Positions 1 to 11,130 of a stretch of DNA of 64,000 nucleotides are shown piece by piece. Numbering within the stretch: position 1 is the stretch's first letter; each line of letters starts with the position of its first letter. Under the pieces are notes generated by a model, which was not told the origin of the DNA, ran no database searches, and saw only the letters and a list, made by a program, of their open reading frames with translations. Origin of the DNA: Ashinkailepas kermadecensis (taxonomy: Eukaryota > Arthropoda > Thecostraca > Neolepadidae); NCBI GenBank assembly GCA_034440615.1, contig JAOTOM010005143.1:696001-760000 (forward strand), read 5' to 3'. A program made the translations under genes and the position numbers.

Positions 1-189
1 AGTAGCACTTACAGAATGCAAGCATGCATTATTTGCGCATTAATTAAACACATTGACACTATAGCATGAACCTCGTCTGTTGTTATTACGGGCATGGGTG
101 GCAATTAAGTACATTTGGGAGGGGACAGGGGCCAATATTGCCTTGACGGAAGTCACTAAACCGACGGCGAGATACCCTCATTTCACATG

Positions 190-1540
190 ACCCGAGACAC
201 GTGAGAAGACTCCGAGCCATCGAAAAGGCCCACAGAGCCGACATGAAGGGCTCCTGAGCCTACGTGAGGGGGGGGGGGGGGAGGGAGCCAACGCAAAGTG
301 CAATGGAATGATGGAGGGGCCCTCAGGTTATTGGGAAGGCCCTCAGGCTGATGAAGAGGTCCCGAGGTCCCGACCAGTAAAGAGGGCCTCTGAACCAACG
401 GAGAGGGCCCCCAGCAACCAAAAGACTCAGAGCCATTGAATAGGGCATCGAACCTCCTGAACGGCCCCTGTGCCGAAGGAGGTCCCCAAGCCGATATGGA
501 GGATCCTGGCTGACTGAGGGGCTCCCGGGTCTTCGGAAGCGCCCCGGCTGACTAAGAGCTACGGCCAGTAAAGAGTTAGTTATTTGGGCTTTAGGGCGCT
601 TCGACCAGAATTGATCATTCGCGGCCAGTAAATAGCGTCCTTGACTCAACGCATAGGACCCTGACCCGATGGAGAGGGTCTCCAGGCACCAGAGATGATT
701 CTCTACACCAGAGGACCCAAGATACGCATGGAAACTAATAATTTGGTTGGAATCAGGGAACTTTACCCAAAAAGTGAAAAATGTGTGCCCTGCTATGGGA
801 AATCCCAGCTCACATACTAAAAATAGGCCCTGTCGGAATGATGGAGAGCCTCGGTTAGTAGAGAGCCCCAAACCAACCGAGAAGGACCTCGTGCTGACGA
901 AGAGGGTCCATGAGCCAGCAGAGGGCCCTGGCTATTGTAGAATATTCCGCGGGTCATCGGAAGGAACCCATGGACCAATATGAACGGCCCCTGGTCCCAC
1001 GCAGGCCCCAAACCGACATGAGGGACCCCTGAGATGACAGGGGGCCCGGGTCATTGGAAGGGCCGTCCGACTGACGGAGAGGACCTCGGCCTGCAAAGAG
1101 GGCCTCTGAGTCGACGGAGAGGGTCACCAGCCATCAAAGGGATCACAAACCATCGGAGAGTACCCAGTGCCGATATTAAGGACCCCTGGGTTGACGGGTG
1201 AGGTGGAAGCTGATATGAAGGTCCTTTAGGCTGGTGGAGGGGCCCCAGCCAGTAAAGAGTGCTCTGAGCCCCACGCGGAGTGCGACCCTGAGCCGACGGA
1301 GGTCCCAAGACCACCGGAGGGTCCAGAGCCAAGACGAAGGGTTCCTGGGGCGACGGAGGAAAAACGAAGGCGAATCCGGCTTGTTTTTTTTCTCTCGATA
1401 TGAAGGGCACCTGCGAAGAGGAGTGGCCGTCGGGTCGTTGCAATGGTCACGGGTTAACGGAGAGGAACCCGGCCAGTAAAGAGGGCCCCTGAGCCATCGG
1501 AGAGGGTACCTGAAGCGACGGAGAGGACGAAGTCGTTTTT
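190..1540. repeat. Degenerate GC-rich short-period repeat, family 1 (CTGAGCCGACGGAGAGGGCC type)
   Basis: About 1.35 kb built of 20-26 bp degenerate units. Recurring words are GAGGGCCCCTGAGCC, GACGGAGAGG and CCAGTAAAGAGGGCC. Spacing is irregular and units are well diverged, so this is an old array or the body of a repeat-rich transposon. It lies in or beyond the ACAT2 intron left of coding exon 5. A related stretch lies at 13,310-13,880, and an inverted one at 10,790-11,130. The minus-strand ORFs across it are products of the repeat and resemble no protein. Confidence 0.7.
573..621 (-). mobile_element. Micro-retroposon copy M1 (49 bp) with 11-bp target-site duplication
   Basis: The 49 bp read TTAGTTATTTGGGCTTTAGG and continue with GCGCTTCGACCAGAATTGATCATTCG. 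They match the core shared by six other short insertions in this window. The flanks CGGCCAGTAAA at 562-572 and 622-632 are identical. Because CCAGTAAA also recurs in the surrounding degenerate repeat, this is the weakest of the seven duplications. Orientation is assigned from the SINE tail it resembles, which is (AACC)n at the 3' end on the minus strand. Confidence 0.6.
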
Positions 1541-1738
1541 ATCCGCATGTTCTGTGGTAGCATGTGTGCGTTGTTATTGGCTCCTGGTGTCGAACTGAAA
1601 CTGAATGCTCCCAGTTCGCCTGTCCCAATGAGTTGCCCTGGTGTCGGCCGTTGGTGCAGCCACACGTGGCCTTCCAACTGAGCCAGACAGGACTCCGACT
1701 CTGACTCTGACGTCACACAGCTATCAGCTTCTCCTCAC

Positions 1739-1968
1739 CTTAATGAAGCACGGTCTGAGCTTGGCCAGCGCCTCGGCCGTGGTGCCGGGTCGTGGAAACT
1801 CGTCCCGGCTGACCTCGACAGTGGCATTGCGAGAGGTCACTTGCACGGGCACCACTTCACCAGCGAACAGTTCAGCGTTCTGCGCCGCCTCGGTCAGGTT
1901 CTGCGAACGGCAGGCGAACTCGTCCTGCTCGGTCCGGCTGATGTTGAACTGGCGAGCGATGTTCTCGG
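1739..1968 (-). CDS. ACAT2: Acetoacetyl-CoA thiolase (cytosolic ACAT2 type), coding exon 5
   Basis: Encodes about residues 164-240 (ENIARQFNISRTEQDEFACR through LAKLRPCFIK), the thiolase region after the HMG(I/V)TAEN motif. The acceptor is ACGGCAG at 1,969-1,970; its two leading bases complete Ala164 begun in exon 4. The donor is AAG followed by GTGAGG after 1,739. The 230 bp equal two bases plus 76 codons, in phase with exon 4. The sequence follows ACAT2 and bacterial acetyl-CoA acetyltransferases (QNLTEAAQ, EVVPV, DEFPR) more closely than mitochondrial ACAT1. The remaining C-terminal part, with the catalytic His and second Cys of the family, must lie left of this window. An overlapping plus-strand ORF is only its antisense shadow. 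Confidence 0.93.
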
Positions 1969-2064
1969 CTGCCGTGCAGAGGTCAGTTCGCACACGGTCA
2001 GATAACACATGAGAGGGGAGCTATAATACTTAGGTCATGGGAAGTCATACTCAGGAAGGGCAGG

Positions 2065-2224
2065 TTATTGGTTATTGGTTTTACGACACATCGGCCGTTG
2101 AGTCATGCAGCGTCGCCAATCTCTCACGCCGATTGGCCGCGGGCGAAGAGTAGCGACAGGTGAGACTCGAACCAACAACCTTTCGATTGTGAGACGGGCA
2201 ACTTACCCCTAGACTACTCGTCCC
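2065..2224 (-). mobile_element. tRNA-derived SINE, family A, copy 1
   Basis: On the minus strand it starts with a tRNA-like head (GGGGACGAGTAGTCTAGGGG, an A-box-like stretch). A B-box-like GGTTCGAGTCTCACC follows, then a body and a tail ending at a GGTTATTGG/TTGG-type repeat. Nearly identical to the copy at 52,436-52,606. Flanked by a 13-bp duplication with one mismatch (CAGGAAGGGCAGG at 2,052-2,064; CAGGAAGGTCAGG at 2,225-2,237). Its tail (TTTTACGACACATCGGCCG then TTGAGTCATGCAGCGTCGCC) is related to the short M1-M7 insertions. Confidence 0.85.
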
Positions 2225-2239
2225 CAGGAAGGTCAGGGG

Positions 2240-3780
2240 TGCTTAACAAGTGTTCAGTTGCTGGTGATGTTCTCCTCGTGGTGTAAGGGTCAGGTCAGGT
2301 TACGCCGGTGGGGGGTGATACTCAGGAGGAAGTGGCACCGTGTCGTGGTGCTACTGACTAGCTATGGTCTCCAGTGCTGGACTCGGGTCAGGAGGGGGGA
2401 GGCTTGGTCAGTCGAAGTAGCGACATGAGAAGGTAATCGGGCTCAACCATCTAATATCAGTGTCCGAGTCTATGACTTTTCTACCACCGTGGGGACAAAA
2501 TATCGCCTCTTATCCATTTTTTCGAGAGCGGATGGTCTGTGTGTGTGTGTGTGGAATGTATCTGCCGATCCTCCCGTTGCGGAAATCCTGGGTACACTGA
2601 TGCTTGCTATACCAAATATTTTCCACGATCTACACCTCGGTTGATTAAATGATCGATTATTTAGGCTTAAGGGCGTGCCGACTACAAGATCACTTTGTGT
2701 CCAATCTACACCTCGGTAAATAATATTATAGCATAGCAGTATGAACATTTTAAAAAAAACCACAACGGTTGATGTCAATTGAGGACTCATTGTGATTGGA
2801 AGGCGGCAAAAGGACGGGTCAATTACAAGGTTTTCAGTTATGGCTTGGGGACAGCGGCGCCGCTACCGGGTGATGGAGCCAGGGGCGACAGGAGGGGGAT
2901 ATAGCCCAAGTCCCCACCATGTGGTCTTGGTTCAAAGACAACCGGGATATGGGAAGGTGCATTACACCCCCACTCCGCTCAACGTTTTTTTTTTATAGCC
3001 GAAGGCACCCCTTCAGAATTCTGCCGCCTGACCAAATACTAGATCAATCAGCCGTCTAAAGCCCCCCCCCCCCAGGTGTGAAAGCCTGGAGACGCCACTG
3101 CTTTGGAAATGGGAAATTTCATAGGATTTCGTGCGATATCTAGAAGGTATTTGGGGGGGGGGGAGAGGCAATGAACCAGTAAAATTATTTGGTGCGACAA
3201 CCTTGATGTTGCATACATTGGTACAGCCGCACAGAGAGATGGACTTCCCAGCAAAAAAAAAACTTTCTGCTGCATTATCTCTATGGTTCTCACAAGTCAT
3301 CATCCATGACAGCGATTCCACTTGTCCTGCATCTCAAAATATCTACCTGTATCAATATCCGACCACCCGTGTCTCCATACACTCGGTCGATCACTGCCGA
3401 ATACTCTGTTCACTGCTGCGCGACGGTGCTGCTGCCTACGAGCCAGATGACGAACTATCAATCAAGTAGCTGCATACGGTCGAGTGTCGTGGAAAAATGA
3501 CGAGGGTGGTGGACACGAGAAGGGGTACATACCTGCAACACCAATATACCAACATATCCGATAGGTGTGTATGAAGGAGCGCCGCCCTTGATGGAAATGA
3601 CAGTGCGAAAAATGAAACATTTCGCGAACCTTGATGACTAAGGCGGGTGGGCAGGCAAAAAATGTCAATTTTTGGGACAAAAAATGGCCTATTTGAACTC
3701 GGCATGCAAAAAAATTGAATGATGCGCGGAAATCGAAGGTCTGAAGCAAAAATGCACAAAGGGATCACCCTACTGGCACA
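2240..3780. other. Non-coding interval, mostly unassigned
   Basis: No supported gene. It holds micro-retroposon M2 (listed separately), a short GT run near 2,537-2,552, and C/G homopolymer runs at about 3,062-3,073 and 3,152-3,163. Around 3,060-3,105 there is a fragment (GGAGACGCCACTGC) that recurs in dispersed repeats elsewhere in the window. The short ORFs show no recognisable domains. Confidence 0.5.
2642..2703 (-). mobile_element. Micro-retroposon copy M2 (62 bp) with perfect 14-bp target-site duplication
   Basis: The insertion carries GATTATTTAGGCTTAAGGGC, then GTGCCGACTACAAGATCAC, the family core. ATCTACACCTCGGT is exact on both sides (2,628-2,641 and 2,704-2,717) and does not extend on either side. 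This makes it a clean target-primed insertion. Confidence 0.85.
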
Positions 3781-4720
3781 GGGGAGCGTGTTCTAGCTGA
3801 GATCTCTTCCCCATTATGATTAACAACATATTTGCCGATTACACCGACATATCACTTCAATATTAACTCTTTTTTTGCAGACGACATAGTCATTTGGACA
3901 ACAGCAACGTCCTTCTAAAAAGCCGATAATGTCATTCAAGCCACACTAGAGCACATAGCAGTGTGGTGTAAAACCTTAGCCTTCACCCTCTCCGCAGAAA
4001 AATCGCCAGTCACACATAGCCGTCGCAGATGCACCAGGAGCCGGTTTTGGCGAAAACCCCCACCCCCATTTAGTGTTCAAATTGTCACGACTCTGTCAAA
4101 TCGGAACTTCACGACGCCAGCCACTGCAGATTAACCGCCTACTAGGCCATTCTGGACCTGAGTCAACAACAGGTCGAGTACTTGTTCTTAGAAAAGAAAT
4201 CGGGTATCACACCGGCTGAAATTATTGGCACTTTGAACAAATTCACCGATATTGACAACCTCAAAACACTTGTATTCACGGATAGGTCAAACACGAGGTA
4301 AAAGTAGGCATCGGCATCACTGCACCAGGTCCTAGGCTTTCCAAGAGTCCACCGGATAACTTTTCCATCTTCATCGCTGAAACAGTGGCCATGTTGACCG
4401 CTATCTCTATACTAAATAAACGCAACACGAGAAACGTAGCAATTTGTCCAGACTCTAAATCGGTCCTCCAGTCAATCAGCAACACTTAGAAATGCCCACA
4501 TTCAGTCTTTGATCGAATCCAACAAGCTGGGTTTCCCGCAAGATAAAGAACATTTCCTTCCTCTGGATTCCGGGCCACGTCAACATTTCAGGAAACGAGC
4601 AAGCATATGGGATGGCAAAGCGAACCTTAGCACCGACCACTTATAACAGCATGGAATGGAGGGTAGACGATTGCAAAGCACCCACCTCTACAACGTCACA
4701 TACATAAGCATCACCGGAAC
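3780..4720 (+). pseudogene. Degenerate non-LTR retrotransposon fragment, RT end plus RNase H (I-like clade)
   Basis: The plus strand carries broken frames of a LINE polyprotein. The RT catalytic block reads FFADDIVIWTTAT near 3,870-3,905, followed by AVWCKTLAFTLSAEKS near 3,957-4,005. An RNase H domain follows from about 4,268, where VFTDRS replaces the usual VFTDGS, with GIGITAPGPRL and ICPDSKSVLQSI in frame near 4,305-4,480. The RNase H end signature IPGHVNISGNEQA is near 4,567-4,605. RT followed by RNase H is typical of I and related clades. Several stops and frameshifts make it dead. The minus-strand ORF at 4,276-4,485 is a shadow of the RNase H part. Confidence 0.8.
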
Positions 4721-6780
4721 ATATGGACACAGCACAGCTCTACACCTCACCGCTCCAACCACACTTACATCAACTCAACGCTACGAAAACGCATCAGCTC
4801 AACGGGGAGGGGGGAGGGCAGGGGGGCCATGGCCCACCCACTTTTCAAAGTGGGGGGCCAACAATGGTAGCTGGCCATCCCACTTTTGAGACATTTAAAT
4901 TTCCCAAAAAGCAGCATGCACCAGTCATAAAATAATGGTTTTTCGTTAGGTGTGGGATGTCGAAACGAGCACAGCAAGATGTCGAAATTTGTGATGGGAA
5001 CATGCCAATTAAAAATAGTTTCAGTCCTTCAAACTCAATTGTCAGCCAATTGTGTACTCACAAGTGCATGCTTTTCGTTTCATTTGAAAGACATTTAAAA
5101 TAGGGATACCTATGCTAATGATAACGATTGCAATACCATGCTATCAACAGGTGACATTGCTTAACGAACCACATCACAGGTAATCTCAGTAACTGGAACT
5201 GTGTTATGAGATGCTGGTCTATAACAATCCATTATGGTGAGCATGAGCATGCTATTTTACACGAAATACTCTTCGAAGCGAGTCGTGAAGACTTCATAAG
5301 CATACAACAAGCACGATGTGGATACTTTCTGGGAATGGATGTCTATTCTGCGCTCAGAAAGTGGTACATTTCACCCTATTTCGCGAATAACTTATCACTG
5401 GCATGCATACATTTGAATTTGTGAAAACTCCCTGCAATATATAACTAAGTAAAAGCTGCACATATAATATCGTAGCACTTCATGTTTAAGTCATGCACAC
5501 TTGGACATGACCTTGCAACAACGCAACTAATTCAGGAGTTCGTGTAATGAAACAGATGTGTGGATATTCAAACCATATATTATGTTATGAAAAGACTATA
5601 AAGCAGATAATGTGCCAGCCTGTACCAAAATACATTTATACTAGAGTTTCACGGTGGTTCTTTGACTGTTAACATACTTCACATCGATTTCATTAATATT
5701 GCCTACAGTATAAAATTATAAAGGTTGAAGGCAGTAACGTAACACAATCAAGGTAAGACACACAATTCGCAAGAGCAAGTTCCTTGCCTTGATATTACAT
5801 TGTCATGTATTATATATGACCTTGGTCCTAGTTACTCGACTTCAACATTTACATGTAATTTGATTATTGAAGCATAAAAATTACTCCACGATACATCCAT
5901 TGCGTGACTGTAGTATGGAATAAAACGTTAAAATTTCCATACATTTCAATGGATTTTCAGTTGTGCAAAGCACACAGATGTCCAATCTTTTGAGTGAAAT
6001 GTCTGGGTATCATCGGTACTGGCATCCAACATAGCAAAACACTTATTTCCACCATTTATTATGGTAGCATATATACAATAATGAAGTCCACACCCTATTA
6101 TATAAACTTCAAGTGCGAGAACACATCTTAGAATCTCAAAATCCCTCGAGAGGATTAGGCGCTCGTGATGCGACCTGACAAGGTCACATGAGAAGTTATA
6201 TGAAGAGCGGTGATGTGACGAGTGACGAGTGATGCTTGTCATGTGACCTGAGAAGGCACATGACGAGCATGGCAACTGACCCGAGTGGATCTTCAGCTGG
6301 GTAACTGCTTAGTAGCATTGACAGCACGTTATATATTGAATTCAAATTGTGTCGTTCAACAGAAATGGTTCGGTCAGATGGTGGGATCATGGTATACGTA
6401 ACAACATCTGCTTAGCAAAGACTGATCCCAGAATATGTTCAATGAAGACATTTGGATTGGTATTTGGTTCAGGGGCGCATCGGCTGCGTCGGTCATGCAT
6501 CAAGACATTTGGATTAAAAGTAGTAAAACACATAATTACAACGGAGACTTTCCAGGCTTTTCATCGTCCAGTGATGTGTACGTCCAGGCTGAAATTGAAG
6601 AACACCGAATATAATAAAAATAAAGATAATGGATGAATTTAGGCTAATTGCAGGGTGTATATTTTGAACACTACTTGTGGTGCAAGCAGTTAAATCGGCA
6701 TAGGAAAGTCGAGTTTGTGCGATGTATTCCATAGACGTCATTGTTAGGCTATAAAATCTTTGGGGCATGCGAAGTGGCGG
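4720..6780. other. Non-coding interval, mostly AT-rich
   Basis: About 2 kb with no supported gene. A G-rich segment at 4,803-4,890 (GGCCCACCCACTTTTCAAAG) resembles one at 10,545-10,575 and is probably a dispersed repeat. The rest is single-copy-looking AT-rich sequence with short random ORFs, apart from micro-retroposon M3. Confidence 0.45.
6459..6501 (-). mobile_element. Micro-retroposon copy M3 (43 bp) with perfect 14-bp target-site duplication
   Basis: Contains GGTATTTGGTTCAGGGGCGC, then ATCGGCTGCGTCGGTCATGC. AAGACATTTGGATT is exact at 6,445-6,458 and 6,502-6,515. One of the shortest members of the family. Confidence 0.85.
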
Positions 6781-6789
6781 ACTGAAGGG

Positions 6790-9440
6790 GGCACTGGAGC
6801 AGCCCTCCCCCTTGAGAGGTTATGGGCCCCCAATTATCGCGCTGGTGTTCGGAAAAAAGCGCCAGACTCCCCAAAATCCTGGTGACCCCAACTATCGCAC
6901 TGGGGCCCATAAAAATCACATTGAGGCCTCAAAAAGTCGCGCAAGGGCCCTGGAAATGACGTTGGGCCCCAAAAATCCCACCAAGGCCCCTGAAAATCAC
7001 ATTGGGTTAAAAGAATAGTTCCGGGACCCAAAAAATGATGCTGAGGGCTTCAAAATGCGGGACTTGAAATTTAGGCCCTTGAAAATACCGCTTGGCCCCA
7101 AAGTAGTCGCGCCGGGGCCCCGAAAAGTCGAGCCAGGACCCCAGAAAATCACGCTAAAGGCTTAAAAGATCTGGCCTAGTCCCTGGACATCACGCTGGGG
7201 GCCAAAACGTCTCGCTGGGCTCCGAAAATGACGCTGGGCCCCAAAAGGACAGGCCGGACCTTCAAAATCACGCAGGGTCCCAAAAGGTTGGGCCGGAGCC
7301 CCTGATAATCGCGCTAGTGCCCCACAAAGTCGGACCGGGGCCCCGGAAAATCACGCTGGGAGCACAAAGAAATCGTGCCAGGATCCTCACAAATCACGAT
7401 GGGGCCCGCAAAAAGATGGGCTGGACACCTGGAAATCACGCTGGGGGCCTCAAAAGTTCGCGCCTGGGCCCAGAAAATCGCGCTGGGGCCGAACAGCGTG
7501 CCAGGGTTCTTGAAAATCACAACAGGGATCCCAGAAGGTTGGGCCGTGACCCGTGAAAATCACGCTGAGCCTGAAGGTACCAACAAGTCGCGCCTGGGCC
7601 CCTGAAAACCACGCTTGGGACTCGACAGGTCGCAGCGGGGCCCCAAAAGTCTCATCGGGAACACCCAATAAATGAAGCCGGGGCAACGACAAAACAATCC
7701 GGACATGGAAAATCACTATGGTCCCGGCAATCGCTCCAAAAGACACTAAAACATGTTGGGCCCCCAAAAACGTGTCCAGGCCACTAAAACTCTCGACAGG
7801 CATCCCAACAAATGACGACATGGTAGAAAAGCCGCACATAGACCCAAAAACGTCGCGCCGCTACCCTTGGAAATCACACTAGGGGCCAAAAATGTAGCGC
7901 CGGATACCCACAAGTCTCAGCTGGCTTCTCAAAAATCGATTCCTACCCGGAATATCACTCTGCAGCCACAAAAATGGCGTCAAAGGCCCCAAAACTACGT
8001 CGGGCCCCGGAAAAGAAGCACATGAGAGCACTAAAAAAGGAGCCACTGGGAGCCCCAGAATCGTACCGGGGCCAAAAAATATCACGCAGGAGGCTTACAA
8101 AAATAGAAGTCGACTCCACAAAATCACATAGGAACTCCATCGAGTTGATCTGAGCACTGGAAAAAATCAGAACAGGTCCCGAAAGAAAGTTCTCCTAAGG
8201 GCCTTTCTACTGTGAAGGGTGCCATCGGCTGAAAAAAAAACTCGTTGAGCAGCCGCAGTGGTATACCAAAGAGGCAAATGCCCTCTCCCCTCCATCCTGA
8301 AGAATGGATATAATCCAAGAATCCCAAAAATCCAAGGCTCCCGAAAATCCAAGAATCGCGTCGCGGTCAACCAAAAATGGTTCTGGGGCCCCATAAATTC
8401 GCTCCGGGGCACCCATAATTAGCGGTTGCAAATAAATGCTGCGGGCACCAAAACAAACTTGTATCGGGCCCGAATTTGCGCCGGGAATGCCAAAATCGCG
8501 CTGGGCCCAGATAAGTACGACGCGCCCCGCGAACTAGCGCCAAGCCCCTTAAATATCGCGCTTGGGACCCACAATTCCTGTCGGTAGGTCCCATAAATTC
8601 TGGCTGGGTTATAACAAATTCCCCTTGGGGCTCCCACAAATTGACGTCGATGGCCCCAAATAAGCACAGCGTGGCCACAAAATCGCATCGGGACCCGATA
8701 AGAATCAAGCCGGAGCCCGCCAAAATAAAGAGAGATTCCGAAAAATAAATGTCCGAGCCAGGAAAATCTCTCCTTAGCCCAACATATCACCAGATGCCTT
8801 AACAAATCGCATACAGCACCAAAAAAGTACCGGAGCTCGAAAAATCGCGGCGGGACACGAGAACATGTCCCCATCCCCTAAAAAAAAACAGGGCTTGGCT
8901 CGGATTTTACATAATTCAGAAGTCACTCAAAATTGCATCGAGCCAAGAAAACCGGCGTCGGATCCCCCCGGAACCATGCGCATTGGTCCGAAAAGTCGCG
9001 ACGGGACCCCGGGAAATTATACCGGAGCCTACAATATCGTGTTGGGGTCCCACAAATTCGAGCGAGGAACCCCAAATAAACAGCGGGACCCTGAGAGCAC
9101 AATTGGAGGACGAAAAAGCACCGGGTCCCCCAACGCGTACGGAGTTTGGTAAAATGCGGCAGGGCCTTAAACCATGCGTTGCAGCTCTAAATAAACGCAC
9201 CGGGAGCTAAAAAACACACACAACGGGGCCTTGAGACTGCATGGGGTCTCAAAACCAGACTGGGCCCATACAAATCGACATGGTCCTAGATAAGGAACAA
9301 AAAGACCGTGCATCAAATAAACACTTCGGGTCTGCGAAAACACGCCGCCACCTATACAAATATCGTCGGTGCACAAAAAAGCAGCAAAACTCTATAAAAA
9401 AAAAGACCAGGGGTCGCAAAAATGTGCCGGCCCTTAACAC
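6790..9440 (+). repeat. Dispersed repeat with degenerate CCCCAAAATCGCGCTGGGGC units, family 2, long copy
   Basis: About 2.65 kb of 20-26 bp degenerate units, each with a GGCCCC core followed by AAAAATCGCGC-like sequence. It is a defined dispersed element, not only a local array. Segment 8,700-9,430 aligns collinearly with 37,559-38,311, including CATGCGTTGCAGC, AATAAACGCACCGGGAGCT and GGTGCACAAAAAAGCAGC. Segment 8,400-8,720 aligns in reverse with 39,580-39,790. The ORFs on both strands are repeat artefacts. It lies in the ACAT2 intron between coding exons 5 and 4. Confidence 0.75.
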
Positions 9441-10580
9441 AAATTGGCTGTAGCCTAAAACACATCCGTAGACAAAGTAAAACGGAGAGCTAAAAAAGAA
9501 CGCCTGACTAGAGCCTCTAGCCAATCTGGGAGTGTATTTAACCAATGGGATGAGGTGAATCAAAGCTCAGCGGTTATCAGGATTTCTTAGCCACCAGAAA
9601 ACGTGGGAAGAAGAGAACTAATCATCGAATTGAATTAAGGATGGGCCCTTGTGGCTCTTAAGTCTGAACACGTTAAGACGTTATGAGGTGCCGTGTGTTG
9701 TCACCCGTCAGCTATTTTCCACTGAATTGTTGGTCCCCAAAATAAGCGCTTCCATTCCGTTTCATTTCATTTCAAGTAGCGGATATTCTAAGGTTCACGA
9801 TGTGTGCTACAGAGATGATTGAGGTGACTGATCACCTATGTGCTGGAGTTAGGCCATGATGACGAACATCATACCATGTATTTTAATTTATTGCGTTTTT
9901 CTTTGCCTCGGTCTGTTAGCCTGCCAATCTTGGTCTGCCACACACCGGGTCAAATAATTTTCAACCAGCGATCACCCGCCTTTCCTGTTTCTCATCCTCT
10001 CCAGTATCAATCATGAGACTTCTTTTGCCATGGGCCAGCAAGTGAGCAAGTAAGCTTCGTTCTTGCTTATTCTTTCTTCTCACCAACATCGTGAACATTT
10101 ACAACGGGGAACATCTGAAAGACGTATAGCACTATATCATGGAAACTGGGGCGCACCACATACCCTTCAGTGAGGCTGTAATGCGCTTGCACCCCGCACA
10201 CACTCGCACATAGCGGAAGTTGAGGACATTTTGTTCGAGGAGAGATAGTAATACTAATGGTTTCACTCACACCAGGAAGATAAACCTATTACTACAAAAG
10301 AATCCATCAGTCATGAAAAGAGCTCCAGGTTCAGCGAGAAGTGTGATGTTGAAAGTACTTATACTGCGATGACAGTTCTTTTTCAGTAGCACATGTTACT
10401 GTTGGCCATAGGCGCGTCCAGGGGCTTGCCCCCCCCCCCCCACTTCGCGGTGAAATTTGTATGTTAACTATTAAATTTATCGGGTTCTCTATCCAAAAGT
10501 GCTCAACCCTGGTACTTTGCGAAATTCCTGGATGCGCCCCTGCTGCTGACCCTGGCCCACCCACTTTTTGAGACGTTCCT
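9440..10580. other. Non-coding interval with a LINE 3'-end remnant
   Basis: No gene seen. At 9,640-9,690 the words GATGGGCCCTTGTGGCTCTT and AAGTCTGAACACGTTAAGACG resemble the 3' end of the CR1-like LINE at 30,690-30,745 and a fragment at 34,050-34,100. A C homopolymer run lies near 10,430-10,441 in a degenerate repeat fragment. Confidence 0.45.
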
Positions 10581-10740
10581 ACGCATATGGACGCATTCGA
10601 CTGTTGGGTCATATAGTGTCGCCAACCCCTCACACCAGCTGGTCGCGGGTGAACTAGGTAATCCCGCCGACTGTGGGATTTGAACACACGATCTTCCGAT
10701 CAAGAGTCCAACTCCTACCGACTGAGCTACCGCGGCCCCC
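10581..10740 (-). mobile_element. tRNA-derived SINE, family B, copy 1
   Basis: The minus strand starts GGGGGCCGCGGTAGCTCAGT, then CGGTAGGAGTTGGACTC (tRNA A-box-like). TGTGTTCAAATCCCAC follows (B-box-like), then GGCGGGATTACC. The body GTGTGAGGGGTTGGCGACAC and then TATATGACCCAACAGTCG is related to family A and to the micro-retroposon core. Read as a SINE rather than a functional tRNA gene because the head runs into the SINE body and copies recur at 21,640 and 31,418. Confidence 0.75.
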
Positions 10741-10789
10741 AAGACTTCGACTTGTGCCCCCGCCGTCTGCCCAGACCCTTCGTATTCGC

Positions 10790-11130
10790 TTGGGGCTTTT
10801 TCGACTGCCCAGGGTCCTCCCCACCGGTATGGGTCCTTCACCGCGATTCAGGAGCCCTTCTGTTGGCTCAGGGGCCCTTACCGTTGGTTCAGGGACCCTC
10901 TTTACTGGCTGGAGCCCTCTCAGTCAGCCCGGTGCCCTTCCAACGACCTCGGCCTCCTCCGTCGGTGTCAGAAGCCCTTACATTGAGCCAGCTCTGTTCC
11001 CTGAACGTTCTGTCTGTGGGCACTCCCCGCAGACGAGGGATCCGCTTAATCGGCTCGGGACCCTCTCGATCAGTCAGGGCCTCTCTCGTTGGTCCAAGGG
11101 CGGTTCACGTCGGCCCGGGTCTCTCATTGG
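10790..11130. repeat. Degenerate repeat, family 1, inverted orientation
   Basis: Short-period degenerate units with CAGGGGCCCTTACCGTTGG and GGACCCTCTTTACTGGC, the reverse complement of the family at 190-1,540. The open frames here come from the repeat. Confidence 0.6.

Noticed and set aside
2140..2224. Functional tRNA genes at 2.2, 10.7, 21.7, 31.45 and 52.6 kb
   Set aside because: A- and B-box-like words are present, but each runs into a shared SINE body. Copies have target duplications and imperfect stems, so they are SINE heads.
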